Shown here: in pieces, positions 17,837 to 27,012 of the stretch
Layout: each line of letters opens with the position of its first letter
Numbering within the stretch: the first letter of the stretch is position 1
Origin: an uncultured Mycobacterium sp.
GTDB taxonomy: Bacteria; Actinomycetota; Actinomycetes; Mycobacteriales; Mycobacteriaceae
Length of the DNA: 60,297 nt
Assembly (NCBI GenBank): GCA_900078375.1
Contig: FLQS01000037.1
Span: 1 to 60,297, forward strand
Direction of reading: 5' to 3'
Notes under the pieces: model-generated
What the model saw: the letters and a program-made list of their open reading frames with translations, nothing else
Database searches by the model: none
Told to the model about the DNA's origin: nothing
Translations under genes and position numbers: made by a program

Positions 17837-18910
17837 GTGAGCGTCGGGGAAGACCAGGCCATTGCGCTGCCCGTTTTCGCTGACGTGGACACCGGCGTCG
17901 ACGACGCGATGGCACTGGTGTACCTGCTGGCCAGCTCCGACGCGGACCTCGTCGGCATCGCCTCCACCGGTGGCAATGTGGCGGTGGATCAGGTGTGCCG
18001 CAACAACCTCGGGCTACTCGAGCTGTGCCAGGCCGATGCCATTCCGGTGTCCCGGGGTGCCGATCAACCGCTGAGCACCCCAATGCGCACCGCCGAAGAC
18101 ACCCATGGTCCGGCCGGGCTCGGCTATGCCGAACTGCCGGCGCACCACCGTGAACTCACCGAATACGACTCGGCCGAGGCATGGGTGCGTGCCGCCCACG
18201 CCCACCCCGGCGAATTGATCGGCCTGGTCACCGGACCCCTTACCAACCTCGCACTGGCCGTGCGCGACGAGCCGGACCTGCCGTCGCTGTTGCGGCGGCT
18301 GGTCATCATGGGTGGCTCCTTCGACTACCGCGGTAACACCACCCCGGTGGCCGAATGGAACATCAGCGTCGACCCCGAAGCCGCGGCCGAGGTCTTCGAT
18401 GCGTGGGGGCGGGCCGCGGATGCCAAAGTAATTCAGCCGCATCAGCTTCCGATCGTGTGCGGGCTGAACCTGACCGAGAACATCATGCTGACGCCGAACA
18501 TCCTGAGCCGGCTTGCCTCCGCATCGGGGACCACCACGACAGCCATGAGCGTGCTTGATTCCCGGGGCACGCGATCCACGGCCGACAACACCCTGATCCG
18601 CGGGCTCGAGGACGCGATGCGGTTCTACTTCGAGTTCCACTTCGATCAGGGCGAGGGTTTCCTGGCGCATCTGCACGACCCGCTGGCCGCGGCGGTCGCC
18701 CTGGATCCCGGCCTGGTCCAGACCCGCGCAACCACTGTGGATGTCGAGCTCACCGGGACGCTGACCCGTGGCATGACCATCGCCGACTGGAGTCGGCGGT
18801 GGGGCCGGGAATCCAACGCGCACGTCGGCGTCGGGGTCGATCCGACGGTGTTCTTCGATCGGTTCATCGAACGGGTCGGCCCGTTCGCACGGCAACTGGC
18901 TCATTCGTAG
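17837..18910 (+). CDS. iunH: Inosine-uridine preferring nucleoside hydrolase
   Basis: A 357-aa enzyme hydrolysing N-glycosidic bonds of nucleosides for purine/pyrimidine salvage. The N-terminal calcium-binding motif is FADVDTGVDDAMAL, and other family motifs are GPLTNLALA, MGGSFDYRGN, AEWNISVDPEAA and HDPLAAAVALDP. I chose GTG 17837 because the family motif starts about 14 residues later; a longer frame back to 17624 overlaps the LuxR gene. Its 3' end overlaps the convergent imuB stop by 10 bp. Confidence 0.93.
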   Translation: MSVGEDQAIALPVFADVDTGVDDAMALVYLLASSDADLVGIASTGGNVAVDQVCRNNLGLLELCQADAIPVSRGADQPLSTPMRTAEDTHGPAGLGYAELPAHHRELTEYDSAEAWVRAAHAHPGELIGLVTGPLTNLALAVRDEPDLPSLLRRLVIMGGSFDYRGNTTPVAEWNISVDPEAAAEVFDAWGRAADAKVIQPHQLPIVCGLNLTENIMLTPNILSRLASASGTTTTAMSVLDSRGTRSTADNTLIRGLEDAMRFYFEFHFDQGEGFLAHLHDPLAAAVALDPGLVQTRATTVDVELTGTLTRGMTIADWSRRWGRESNAHVGVGVDPTVFFDRFIERVGPFARQLAHS

Positions 18911-20487
18911 ACGCCTTCCAGATACCACTGCCGCTGCCGATAGCACAGCAACAGCGCGGATCCCAGCTCACCGGGCTGGTTGTCCACCAGCACTTGGGCG
19001 CGTGCCGTCCGGCCGATCCTTGACTGCTCGCCGGAATCCCACCATCGCTCGTCCACCGACCACGGCCCCGCCCACCAACGCAGCGCACCCCGGTAGTGGT
19101 GACCCGCACCGTCCAACCGCGCCGGTTCGGTCGTGAACATGCCCCGGCCCGTCACCCGAACCGGATTACCTTGAGCGTCAAGCAGTTCCACAGGGTCATC
19201 GAGGATCACCGCCGGGGCGGGTTCGGGCAGCTGACCGGGCCAGGGCCGGTCCGGGGCGGCCAAGGGCACCAGTTCGTCGCCGAGCGGAGTTAAGGTGATG
19301 CGTTCGGCGGGGCCGCGACCGCCGGACAACACCGGCAGCTGAACGGCTTCCTGCCCCAGTAAACCCTGCACCCGGACCAGCGCGCGGCGGGCCCGTAACC
19401 GGTCTTCCTCTCCTATTCCGCCCCACAGCGGAAGCTGAAGTGCTTCTGCGGAAACAACTTCCACCGGTTGCAGCCGAAGCACAGTCACCGGCGATTTCGG
19501 CCGGTCGTCGGGGTTGCGCCGATTGAGCCAGCCGTCGAGCTGCCAGCGCACCCGGTCGGCGGTGGCGTCCTCGGTCAGCGGTTCGGCGCACCGCCATACC
19601 CGAGTCAGCTCACCGCCTCCCGCGGTGATGGCGTGAATGGCCAGTCGAGTGCATCCCACACCCGCGGCCTCCAGGCTGCGATGCAGGGCGCTGGCCAGTG
19701 TCCGGCCCGCGAACGCGGCCGCGTCGACCCGGTCGACCGGCGGGTCACAGTGCAGCACCGCATCGAGGTCGGCTGCCGGCTCACGGCCGGAAGGTCCGCG
19801 CACCGGCTCGCCGCGGGCGAAGCGGTGCGCGGCTGTCGCGTCGGCCCCGAACCGGGAGGTCACATCGCTGCGGGACAGCGCCGCGAACTGGCCGAGGTTG
19901 CGGATCCCCATGCGCCACAACAGATCAGCCAGTTCTTCCCGGCCAGGACCGGACAGGCTGGGTTCACCGGACAGCTGGCGGATGGACAATGCCGACAGAA
20001 ACGCGGCGTCCCCACCGGGCTCGATCATCCGGCCGGCGCGGGCGGCGAAGACGGCCGTCGGCAGCTGATCGGCGACCCCCACCTGGCATTCGGCACCCAC
20101 GGCGGCGACGGCATCGACCAACCGCTCGGCGGCGGCCGGCTCGGAACCGAAGTAGCGGGCCGCGCCGCGAACCGGCAACACCAGCAGCCCCGGCCGCAGC
20201 ACCTCGGCGCGGGGCACCACCTCGTCGACGGCCGCGGTCACTCCCTCGAAATAGCGGGCATCCCGGGCCGGGTCGGCGGTGACCACATGCAGCTGTGGAC
20301 ACCGGGCCTGCGCCTCGCGCCGGCGCAGAGTGCGGCGCACCCCGGCCGCCCGGGCAGCCGCCGAACAGGCGATCACCCGGTTGGCCAGAGTGACCGCGAC
20401 CGGGGCCGTCGCCGGCAGTCCAGCCGCCGTGGCCGCGGCAACGGCAGGCCAGTCCATGCACCAGATCGCCAGCACCCGGCCGGTCAC
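18901..20487 (-). CDS. imuB: ImuB, catalytically inactive Y-family polymerase-like mutasome adaptor
   Basis: A 528-aa Y-family polymerase homologue that links DnaE2 to the beta clamp. The N-terminus (RVLAIWCMDWPAVAAA) lacks the acidic metal-binding residues expected of active Y-family enzymes. The clamp-binding motif QLPLWG is at residues 351-356, close to the position known for M. tuberculosis ImuB. GTG 20487 begins one base after the imuA' stop, so the pair form an operon under the LexA box at 21211-21226. Intact. Confidence 0.94.
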   Translation of the reverse strand: MTGRVLAIWCMDWPAVAAATAAGLPATAPVAVTLANRVIACSAAARAAGVRRTLRRREAQARCPQLHVVTADPARDARYFEGVTAAVDEVVPRAEVLRPGLLVLPVRGAARYFGSEPAAAERLVDAVAAVGAECQVGVADQLPTAVFAARAGRMIEPGGDAAFLSALSIRQLSGEPSLSGPGREELADLLWRMGIRNLGQFAALSRSDVTSRFGADATAAHRFARGEPVRGPSGREPAADLDAVLHCDPPVDRVDAAAFAGRTLASALHRSLEAAGVGCTRLAIHAITAGGGELTRVWRCAEPLTEDATADRVRWQLDGWLNRRNPDDRPKSPVTVLRLQPVEVVSAEALQLPLWGGIGEEDRLRARRALVRVQGLLGQEAVQLPVLSGGRGPAERITLTPLGDELVPLAAPDRPWPGQLPEPAPAVILDDPVELLDAQGNPVRVTGRGMFTTEPARLDGAGHHYRGALRWWAGPWSVDERWWDSGEQSRIGRTARAQVLVDNQPGELGSALLLCYRQRQWYLEGVYE

Positions 20488-20488
20488 A

Positions 20489-21175
20489 TCAGCCCACCGT
20501 GGACCGTGCCGCGCGGCCGTGTGCCCGGACGGACAACCGCACCCGGCTGATCCGCCCGGAACCCGACACCGGGGCGCCACCGTGACCGGCGGTGGTCTCA
20601 TAACCACTCACCCGCGCATCCAGGCGCATCGTCGCGCCCTGCCAGTCCCCCCGCGCAACCAACAGGGTGCAGCCCTTCTGCCGGGCCCTGGCCACCACCG
20701 CCCGGGCCCGGGTAGCCGTCACCGTCCGGCCGGCCAGGCCGAGAATCACCAGATCCATCCCGTCCATCAGCACCGCGGCCACCTCGACGGGATCGGTGCC
20801 CGGGTCCGGGATGATCGCCAGCCGGCTCAGGTCGGCACCCATCTCCGCAGCGGCCAGCAGCCCGAAATCCGGCAGCCCGACGACGGCCACATGACCACCG
20901 CCCGCCGTCACCGCCGCGGCCATACTCACCGGCAGCGAACGGGCCCCTGACAGCACTGCGACAGCACCCCGCGGCAACCCCATCGGCAACGGTCCAGCCA
21001 GCGATTCGGGGATCGGTAGCAAACTTTCCGAGGCAGGTATTACCTCATTTGGCACATCCGTAACAGGCGGGGTTACGCCAATCTTCCCCGCCACCGCAGC
21101 CATCTGACGCCGGAGCTGTTGTAGCTGCTCAGCGCGGTCAAGCTGCCGTTTCTCCAGGGCAATCGCCGCCGTCAT
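20489..21175 (-). CDS. imuA': ImuA', RecA-like mutasome accessory protein
   Basis: A 228-aa partner of ImuB and DnaE2 in damage-induced mutagenesis. It starts MTAAIALEKRQLDRAEQLQQLRRQM, a helical N-terminus, followed by a degenerate RecA/SulA-like fold (AVLSGARSLPVSMAAAVTAGG, with no Walker A lysine). I chose ATG 21175 because GGAGGTGG lies directly upstream and the SOS box is 35 bp further; the longer frame to 21262 would run through the box. Confidence 0.93.
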   Translation of the reverse strand: MTAAIALEKRQLDRAEQLQQLRRQMAAVAGKIGVTPPVTDVPNEVIPASESLLPIPESLAGPLPMGLPRGAVAVLSGARSLPVSMAAAVTAGGGHVAVVGLPDFGLLAAAEMGADLSRLAIIPDPGTDPVEVAAVLMDGMDLVILGLAGRTVTATRARAVVARARQKGCTLLVARGDWQGATMRLDARVSGYETTAGHGGAPVSGSGRISRVRLSVRAHGRAARSTVG

Positions 21176-21210
21176 CGCCCACCTCCAGCTGCGATCGCCG
21201 TTCACTGTGT

Positions 21211-21226
21211 TCGAATGTATGTTCGA
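21211..21226. promoter_or_regulatory. LexA/SOS box of imuA'-imuB
   Basis: TCGAATGTATGTTCGA matches TCGAAC-N4-GTTCGA with a single mismatch. It lies 35 bp upstream of the imuA' start. The class I aldolase gene on the other strand starts about 115 bp away and could also be influenced, though this is less likely. Confidence 0.92.
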
Positions 21227-21340
21227 TATCACGAGTAAACACCCACCCCCCGACACCGTCAAGCGAGGAAATCACCCCGCCGACTGTCCCAGGCCGACGT
21301 TCGTCACAGGGCCGAAAACGCACCTGGCACGATGCAGGGC

Positions 21341-22225
21341 ATGACGAACACCGAACAAGCTGAGAAGGTCGCCCACGGAGCCGGCTTCGTTGCCGCACTG
21401 GACCAGAGCGGCGGCAGTACCCCCAAGGCGCTGAAGCTCTACGGCATCGCCGAGGACGCGTACTCCGGTGACGAGCAGATGTTCGACCTGGTGCACCAGA
21501 TGCGCACCCGGATCATCACCAGCCCGAGTTTCGATGGCGACCGGATCGTCGCCGCGATCCTGTTCGAGATGACCATGGACCGCGAGATCGAGGGCCGACC
21601 GACCGCCGACTACCTGTGGAACGTCAAGAAGGTCGTGCCGATCCTCAAGGTCGACAAGGGTCTGGCCGCCGAAGAGGACGGCGCCCAGGTGATGAAGCCC
21701 ATCGACGGCCTGGACGAGCTGCTGGCCCGCGCCGTCGCCAAGGGCATCTTCGGCACCAAAATGCGCTCGGTCATCAAGCTGCCCGGCGGTGGTCTGGAGG
21801 CTGTGGTGGATCAGCAGTTCGAGGTCGCCCGCCAGATCTTGGCCGCCGGCCTGGTGCCGATCATCGAGCCCGAGGTCGACATCCACTCCCCCGAAAAGGG
21901 TGAAGCCGAGGAGCAGCTCAAGGCCGCGATCCTCCGCCACCTCGATACCCTCGGCGATCAGCAGGTGATACTCAAGCTCACCCTGCCCGAGACCGACGAC
22001 CTGTACCGCGAGCTGGTCGAACATCCCAAGGTGATGCGGGTGGTCGCGCTGTCCGGCGGCTACGACCGCGCCAGCGCCTGCGAGCGGCTGGCCCGCAACC
22101 ACGGCGTCATCGCCAGCTTCTCCCGGGCGCTGACCGAGGGCCTGACCGCCCAGCAGAGCGACGACGAATTCAACAAGACGCTGGACGAGGCGATCGCCGA
22201 AATAGCCGCCGCCTCAAGGACTTAA
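21341..22225 (+). CDS. Fructose-bisphosphate aldolase class I
   Basis: A 294-aa bacterial class I (Schiff-base) aldolase of the short staphylococcal type, cleaving fructose 1,6-bisphosphate in glycolysis. Motifs: FVAALDQSGGSTPKALKLYG, MRTRIITSPSF, KVDKGL, FGTKMRSVIKL, PIIEPEVDIHS, ILKLTLPE (probable Schiff-base Lys) and ALSGGYDRASA. I prefer ATG 21341 because it aligns the N-terminus with the family; ATG 21332 is three codons upstream. No strong ribosome site precedes either. It is not part of the corresponding M. tuberculosis region, so it was inserted here or lost there. Confidence 0.93.
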   Translation: MTNTEQAEKVAHGAGFVAALDQSGGSTPKALKLYGIAEDAYSGDEQMFDLVHQMRTRIITSPSFDGDRIVAAILFEMTMDREIEGRPTADYLWNVKKVVPILKVDKGLAAEEDGAQVMKPIDGLDELLARAVAKGIFGTKMRSVIKLPGGGLEAVVDQQFEVARQILAAGLVPIIEPEVDIHSPEKGEAEEQLKAAILRHLDTLGDQQVILKLTLPETDDLYRELVEHPKVMRVVALSGGYDRASACERLARNHGVIASFSRALTEGLTAQQSDDEFNKTLDEAIAEIAAASRT

Positions 22226-22240
22226 CGTCCGCCACGGCGG

Positions 22241-23809
22241 CTACTCCCACTCGATGGTGCCGGGCGGCTTGCTCGTGATGTCGAGCACCACCCGGTTCAC
22301 CTCGGGCACCTCGTTGGTGATGCGCGTGGAGATGCGCTCCAACACCTCGTAGGGCACCCGCGTCCAGTCGGCGGTCATCGCGTCCTCACTGGACACCGGC
22401 CGCAGCACGATCGGATGCCCGTAGGTGCGCCCGTCGCCCTGCACACCGACCGACCGGACGTCGCCCAGCAGCACCACCGGGCACTGCCAGATCTGGTTGT
22501 CCAAACCGGCTGACGTCAACTCCTCGCGGGCGATCAGGTCGGCGCGTCGCAACGTGCCAAGCCGGGCCGCCGTCACCTCACCGACGATCCGGATACCCAG
22601 CCCGGGACCCGGGAAGGGTTGGCGGGCAACGATTTCCTCCGGCAGACCCAGCTCCCGGCCCACCGCGCGCACCTCATCTTTGAACAGCAACCGCAGCGGT
22701 TCGACGAGCTTGAACTTCAGATCCGCGGGCAGACCGCCAACATTATGGTGGCTCTTGATGTTTGCCGTCCCCGTGCCGCCCCCGGACTCGACAACGTCGG
22801 GATACAGCGTGCCCTGAACCAGGAATTCTATTGCGTGACCGTCGGAATCGCCGTCGGCCAACAAGTCTCGCACCGAACCCTCGAAGGCGCGGATGAATTC
22901 GCGGCCGATGATCTTGCGCTTGCCTTCCGGGTCATGCACACCGGACAACGCCTCGAGGAAACGTTCCTCGGCATCCACCGTCACCAGCCGGGCACCGGTT
23001 GCGGCCACGAAATCCCGTTGCACCTGCGCGCGTTCACCGGCACGCAGCAGGCCGTGGTCGACAAACACGCACGTCAAGCGGTCCCCGATGGCCCGCTGCA
23101 CCAGAGCGGCAGCCACCGCGGAATCCACCCCACCGGAGAGCCCGCAGATGGCCTTGCCGTCGCCGATCTGCGCGCGCACCTGCTCGATCAGACTCTCGGC
23201 GATATTGGCCGGCGTCCAGCTGGCCCCGATCCCGGCGAATTCGTGCAGGAACCGGCTGAGGATCTGCTGCCCATGCGGGGTGTGCATGACCTCGGGGTGA
23301 TACTGCACCCCGGCAAGTCGACGGGCCCGGTCCTCGAACGCTGCCACCGGGGCGCCGGCGCTGACGGCCACCACCTCGAACCCCGCCGGGGCGGAGGTGA
23401 CCGCGTCACCGTGGCTCATCCAAACCGGCTGCGTGCCGGGCAGGCCCGAATGTAGTTCACCGCCAACGACTTCCAGCTCGGTGCGGCCGTATTCACTGGT
23501 GCCTGTGCGCGCGACGGTCCCGCCGAGCGCCTGGGCCATGGCCTGAAAGCCGTAGCAGATGCCGAATACCGGCACGTCGAGGTCGAACACGGCCGGATCC
23601 AGCTGCGGGGCGCCTTCGGCGTACACACTGGACGGCCCGCCGGAGAGCACGATGGCCTGCGGATCCTTGGCCTTGATCTCCTCGACGGTCGCCGTGTGCG
23701 GGATGACCTCAGAGAACACCCGGGCTTCTCGGACGCGCCGGGCGATCAGCTGGGCGTACTGCGCGCCGAAGTCGACCACCAAGACGGGACGAGGCGATGG
23801 GGATGTCAC
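22241..23809 (-). CDS. guaA: GMP synthase (glutamine-hydrolysing)
   Basis: A 522-aa enzyme converting XMP to GMP. Class I glutamine amidotransferase domain with nucleophile Cys85 in GICYGFQ and His171/Glu173 in YHPEV; ATP pyrophosphatase P-loop SGGVDS at 225-230; C-terminal dimerisation domain ending KPPGTIEWE. Full length and intact. It shares the purine theme with guaB3/guaB2 about 5 kb away. Confidence 0.98.
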   Translation of the reverse strand: MTSPSPRPVLVVDFGAQYAQLIARRVREARVFSEVIPHTATVEEIKAKDPQAIVLSGGPSSVYAEGAPQLDPAVFDLDVPVFGICYGFQAMAQALGGTVARTGTSEYGRTELEVVGGELHSGLPGTQPVWMSHGDAVTSAPAGFEVVAVSAGAPVAAFEDRARRLAGVQYHPEVMHTPHGQQILSRFLHEFAGIGASWTPANIAESLIEQVRAQIGDGKAICGLSGGVDSAVAAALVQRAIGDRLTCVFVDHGLLRAGERAQVQRDFVAATGARLVTVDAEERFLEALSGVHDPEGKRKIIGREFIRAFEGSVRDLLADGDSDGHAIEFLVQGTLYPDVVESGGGTGTANIKSHHNVGGLPADLKFKLVEPLRLLFKDEVRAVGRELGLPEEIVARQPFPGPGLGIRIVGEVTAARLGTLRRADLIAREELTSAGLDNQIWQCPVVLLGDVRSVGVQGDGRTYGHPIVLRPVSSEDAMTADWTRVPYEVLERISTRITNEVPEVNRVVLDITSKPPGTIEWE

Positions 23810-23871
23810 GGGTCGAGTCTAGTGGGCCGGGTCGGCCGACCCGCTCATCAGCCGCAGGTAGCCTTTCGCTG

Positions 23872-24855
23872 ATGAAAGCCCTGCCAGCGGCCGCGGGAGT
23901 CGCTGCCGTTGCTGCCGCCGCACTGGCGCTGCGCCGCTACCTGTCCGCCCGAGATGCCCTGGCCGCCGTCCCGGCGGACCTGCGCAGCCCCCTTCTACCG
24001 ATCCTGACCGGCGACACCACTGAACGTTCCTTACGGCACACCCGGCTGGTGACCCGCGTCAGTTTCCCCACGGGCGCGGGAGTCACCGTGACCAAGCGTC
24101 ACATCGCTGGACGGCCGGTGCTGGTGATGACGCCGTCGATCCGTGGCTCCGCGGCACTGCTCTACATTCACGGCGGCGGCATGGTGGTCGGCTCCCCGCA
24201 ATCGGAGGCCAGCGGCGCCGCCCAACTCGCCCGTGAACTCGGCGTCCTGGTGGTCTCGCCGGACTATCGACTGGCACCGGAACACCCTTTCCCTGCCGCC
24301 CTCGATGACTGCATGTCGGCGCTGTACTGGCTGCGCGACAACGCCGGCGGACTGGGTATCGATCCAGACCGCATCGCGGTCACCGGATCCAGTGCGGGTG
24401 GCGGGCTGTCCGCGTCGGTCGCCCAACGCGCCCACGACGAGGGAATCACCTTGCGGGCACAGGCATTGGTCTACCCGATGATCGACGACCGCACCGTGCT
24501 GCGGGACAGCCACAACGGTCGCGGCAGGTTCCTGTGGACCCCGGAGTCCAATCGGTTCGGTTGGACGGCCTATCTCGGTCGCCCGCCACGCATGCCGGAC
24601 GCACCCGAGTACGCCGCACCCGCCCGGCGGGAAAACCTGTCCGGCCTGGCGCCGGCCTGGGTGGGGGTGGGCGAACTGGATCTGTTCTACGACGAGTCCG
24701 TTGACTACGCCCAGCGATTGCGCGCCGCCGGTGTCGAATGCGAGCTCGTGACCGTGCCGGGGATGTACCACGGGGCCGATGGCCTGGCGCGCAAGACACC
24801 TGCGATGCGCGCGTTCCGGAAAGGTGTCACCGAGTTCTTGCGCAGCCATCTCTGA
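23872..24855 (+). CDS. HSL-family alpha/beta hydrolase (esterase/lipase)
   Basis: A 327-aa esterase of the hormone-sensitive-lipase family. Oxyanion motif HGGG at 100-103, nucleophile Ser174 in GSSAGG, Asp near 270 in GELDLFYDE, and His near 300 in GMYHGAD. A hydrophobic N-terminal stretch (AAAGVAAVAAAALAL) could be a membrane anchor or signal. I chose ATG 23872; a longer frame overlaps the guaA promoter. Likely Lip-type; substrate not predictable. Confidence 0.9.
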   Translation: MKALPAAAGVAAVAAAALALRRYLSARDALAAVPADLRSPLLPILTGDTTERSLRHTRLVTRVSFPTGAGVTVTKRHIAGRPVLVMTPSIRGSAALLYIHGGGMVVGSPQSEASGAAQLARELGVLVVSPDYRLAPEHPFPAALDDCMSALYWLRDNAGGLGIDPDRIAVTGSSAGGGLSASVAQRAHDEGITLRAQALVYPMIDDRTVLRDSHNGRGRFLWTPESNRFGWTAYLGRPPRMPDAPEYAAPARRENLSGLAPAWVGVGELDLFYDESVDYAQRLRAAGVECELVTVPGMYHGADGLARKTPAMRAFRKGVTEFLRSHL

Positions 24856-24935
24856 GACCGTGACCGTCCGTCAGCGCATGTTCTGCGACCACAACGGGAA
24901 TGGACAGCGAGGAAACGCGACGAAGGAGATCGCGG

Positions 24936-25043
24936 GTGCTGGGACTGCCTGACGGCGTGAAGGCGTGTCTGTTCGACCTCGATGGCGTGCTCACCGACAC
25001 CGCCCGGGTGCACACCCAGGCCTGGAAGGGGATGTTCGAGGGA
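24936..25043 (+). pseudogene. Truncated HAD hydrolase (beta-phosphoglucomutase-like, Rv3400-type) remnant
   Basis: After a good ribosome site (GAAGGAGA at 24922-24929), GTG 24936 opens a frame reading GVKACLFDLDGVLTDTARVH followed by TQAWKGMFE. This is the start of a HAD-family phosphatase/mutase with its nucleophile DLDGV motif. After about 35 residues the homology ends abruptly and the frame runs on, without recognisable domain, into sequence antisense to choD. All later HAD motifs are missing. In M. tuberculosis the corresponding gene and several others lie between guaA and choD, so this looks like the scar of a deletion. Confidence 0.75.
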
Positions 25044-25154
25044 TCGCGGCGCTACCTCGAAGCCGTGCACGCCGCAGCCCCGCCGGGCACTGCTCCCGAC
25101 CCCCGAACAGCCGCACGGCCGCGCTCCACGCCGGCACATCGAACGCACAGAGCG

Positions 25155-26891
25155 TTAGCCGCCGGTGTTGATCGGCTCGATCGGCAGGTGACGCAGCCCG
25201 CCTGGTGCATCGGTGGGCACCATCGGGTTCTTCGGTTCGACCGGCGGCAGCCGCCGGTAGGGCTGTCCTTGAGCGGGGCGCTTGTCGTCCTCATCTTTGT
25301 TGGGCCACAACGATGTTGCCCGCTCGGCCTGGGCGGTGATCGACAGCGACGGATTGACGCCGAGGTTGGCCGAGACCGCCGCGCCGTCCATCACGTGCAG
25401 CGTCGGGTAGCCATACACCCGCTGATAGGGGTCGATGACCCCATGTTCGGGGTTGTCGCCGATCGCGGCGCCGCCGAGGAAATGGGCGGTCAGCGGGATG
25501 TTGAACAATTCACCCCACGTTCCACCGGCAACCCCGTCGATCTTCTCGGCAACACGACGAGTGACCTTGTTACCGGCCGGAATCCAGGTCGGATTCGGCA
25601 GGCCGTGGCCCTGCTTGCTGGTCATCCGGCGCTTCCCGAGCACACCGCGCTTGGTGTAAGTGGTGATCGAGTTGTCCAGATGCTGCATGACCAACGAGAT
25701 CATGGTGCGCTCGCTCCAGCGACGCGGGCTGAGCATCCGTAGCATGGCCCGGGGGTCGTTGGAAGCGTTGGTGAACAACTGCTTCCAGCGCGGTACGTCA
25801 CTGCCTTCGGGGCCGGGTCCGTCGGTCATCAGGGTCTGTAGCAGACCCATCGCGTTGGATCCCTTGCCGTAGCGCACGGGTTCGACGTGGGTGTCCGGGC
25901 TGGGATGGATCGACGACGTGATGGCCACGCCGTGGGTGAGGTCGAGATCGGGGCGGGCTTGCAGACGTCCTGCGCCCACAATCGATTCCGAGTTGGTGCG
26001 GGTCAGCACCCCGAGCTTGTCGGAGAGCTTGGGCAACGTGCCGGTGTCGCGCATCTTGAACAGCAACTGCTGGGTGCCCCAGGTGCCCGCCGCCAGGACG
26101 ACCTGGCGCGCGGTGAACGTCCGGCGGTCCTTGCGGGCCCATCGGCCGGTGCGTGCCGTGTGGATCTCCCAGACCCCATCGGGACGCTGGGCGAATCCGG
26201 TGACCGTGGTCATCGGAAAGACCTGCGCCCCAGCCCGTTCCGCCAGCCCGAGGTAGTTCTTGACGAGCGTGTTCTTTGCGCCGTGCCGGCAGCCCGTCAT
26301 GCATTCACCGCACTCGATGCAGCCTGTACGTGCCGGGCCGACACCGCCGAAGTACGGGTCGGGCACCGTCTTGCCGGGGGTCTTCTCGCCGTTCACTCCG
26401 AAGAACACCCCGACTGGGGTGGGCGTGAAGGTGTCGCCGACTCCCATCTCGTCGGCAACTTCCTTCATGATGCGGTCGGCGTCGGTGAAGGTCGGGTTCT
26501 TGATGACACCAAGCATCCGCTGCGCCTGGTCGTAGTGCGGCATGAGCTCGGCGCGCCAGTCGGTGATGTGCTTCCACTGCGGGTCGTTGAAGAACGGGTC
26601 CGGTGGCACGTAGAGGGTGTTGGCGTAGTTCAGTGAACCGCCGCCTACGCCGGCGCCGGCCAGGATCATCACGTTGCGCAGTAGGTGGATCCGCTGGATG
26701 CCGTAGCAGCCCAGCCGCGGAGCCCAGAGGAACTCACGCAGCCGCCAGGATGTCTTGGCGAATTCGTGGTCGGCGTAGCGGCGGCCCGCCTCCAGAACGC
26801 CCACCTTGTAGCCCTTTTCGGTCAGCCGCAGCGCGCTGACGCTGCCGCCAAAACCCGAACCGATGATCAGAACGTCGAAATCCGGCTCCAT
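25155..26891 (-). CDS. choD: GMC-type cholesterol oxidase-like FAD oxidoreductase ChoD
   Basis: A 578-aa flavoprotein, the same length as M. tuberculosis ChoD as I recall it. N-terminal FAD site DVLIIGSGFGGSVSALRL and VLEAGRRYADHEF, then AGAGVGGGSLNYANTLYVPP; a Cys-rich CIECGECMTGCRHGAKNTL segment near residue 190; C-terminal HVMDGAAVSANLGVNPSLSI. Predicted to oxidise a sterol or related alcohol; whether cholesterol is the true substrate is debated for the family. It is followed by the deletion scar at 24936-25154 and separated from guaB3 by a decayed gene. Confidence 0.93.
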   Translation of the reverse strand: MEPDFDVLIIGSGFGGSVSALRLTEKGYKVGVLEAGRRYADHEFAKTSWRLREFLWAPRLGCYGIQRIHLLRNVMILAGAGVGGGSLNYANTLYVPPDPFFNDPQWKHITDWRAELMPHYDQAQRMLGVIKNPTFTDADRIMKEVADEMGVGDTFTPTPVGVFFGVNGEKTPGKTVPDPYFGGVGPARTGCIECGECMTGCRHGAKNTLVKNYLGLAERAGAQVFPMTTVTGFAQRPDGVWEIHTARTGRWARKDRRTFTARQVVLAAGTWGTQQLLFKMRDTGTLPKLSDKLGVLTRTNSESIVGAGRLQARPDLDLTHGVAITSSIHPSPDTHVEPVRYGKGSNAMGLLQTLMTDGPGPEGSDVPRWKQLFTNASNDPRAMLRMLSPRRWSERTMISLVMQHLDNSITTYTKRGVLGKRRMTSKQGHGLPNPTWIPAGNKVTRRVAEKIDGVAGGTWGELFNIPLTAHFLGGAAIGDNPEHGVIDPYQRVYGYPTLHVMDGAAVSANLGVNPSLSITAQAERATSLWPNKDEDDKRPAQGQPYRRLPPVEPKNPMVPTDAPGGLRHLPIEPINTGG

Positions 26892-26974
26892 CGATCCAGT
26901 ATGAACTTACCGGCGGGTAACAAGCTAGAGAGGGCCGCCTAACTCCCCTGCCGCACTCCTCCCGCGAGCAGACA

Positions 26975-27012
26975 CAAACTCGGGCGAATTCGAGCAAAAA
27001 TGCCCGAGTTTG
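26975..27012. repeat. Inverted repeat with 11-bp perfect arms
   Basis: Arms CAAACTCGGGC (26975-26985) and GCCCGAGTTTG (27002-27012) flank a 16-base A-rich loop. The left arm is preceded by GCGAGCAGACA, which looks like the outer part of a longer dispersed mycobacterial palindrome (GCGAGCAGACGCAAA type), but the right outer part is not preserved. It lies upstream of choD, at the start of the decayed gene at 27010-27300. Confidence 0.6.

Noticed and set aside
19468..20550. 360-codon plus-strand frame opposite imuB
   Set aside because: Shadow frame; imuB shows clear family motifs and the antisense reading is Arg/Gly/Pro-rich.
22226..22240. CCGCC/GGCGG as a bidirectional terminator between aldolase and guaA
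   Set aside because: Loop of only two bases and no T tract.
24900..25742. 280-codon frame taken as a whole protein
   Set aside because: Only about 35 residues show HAD homology; the rest is antisense to choD.
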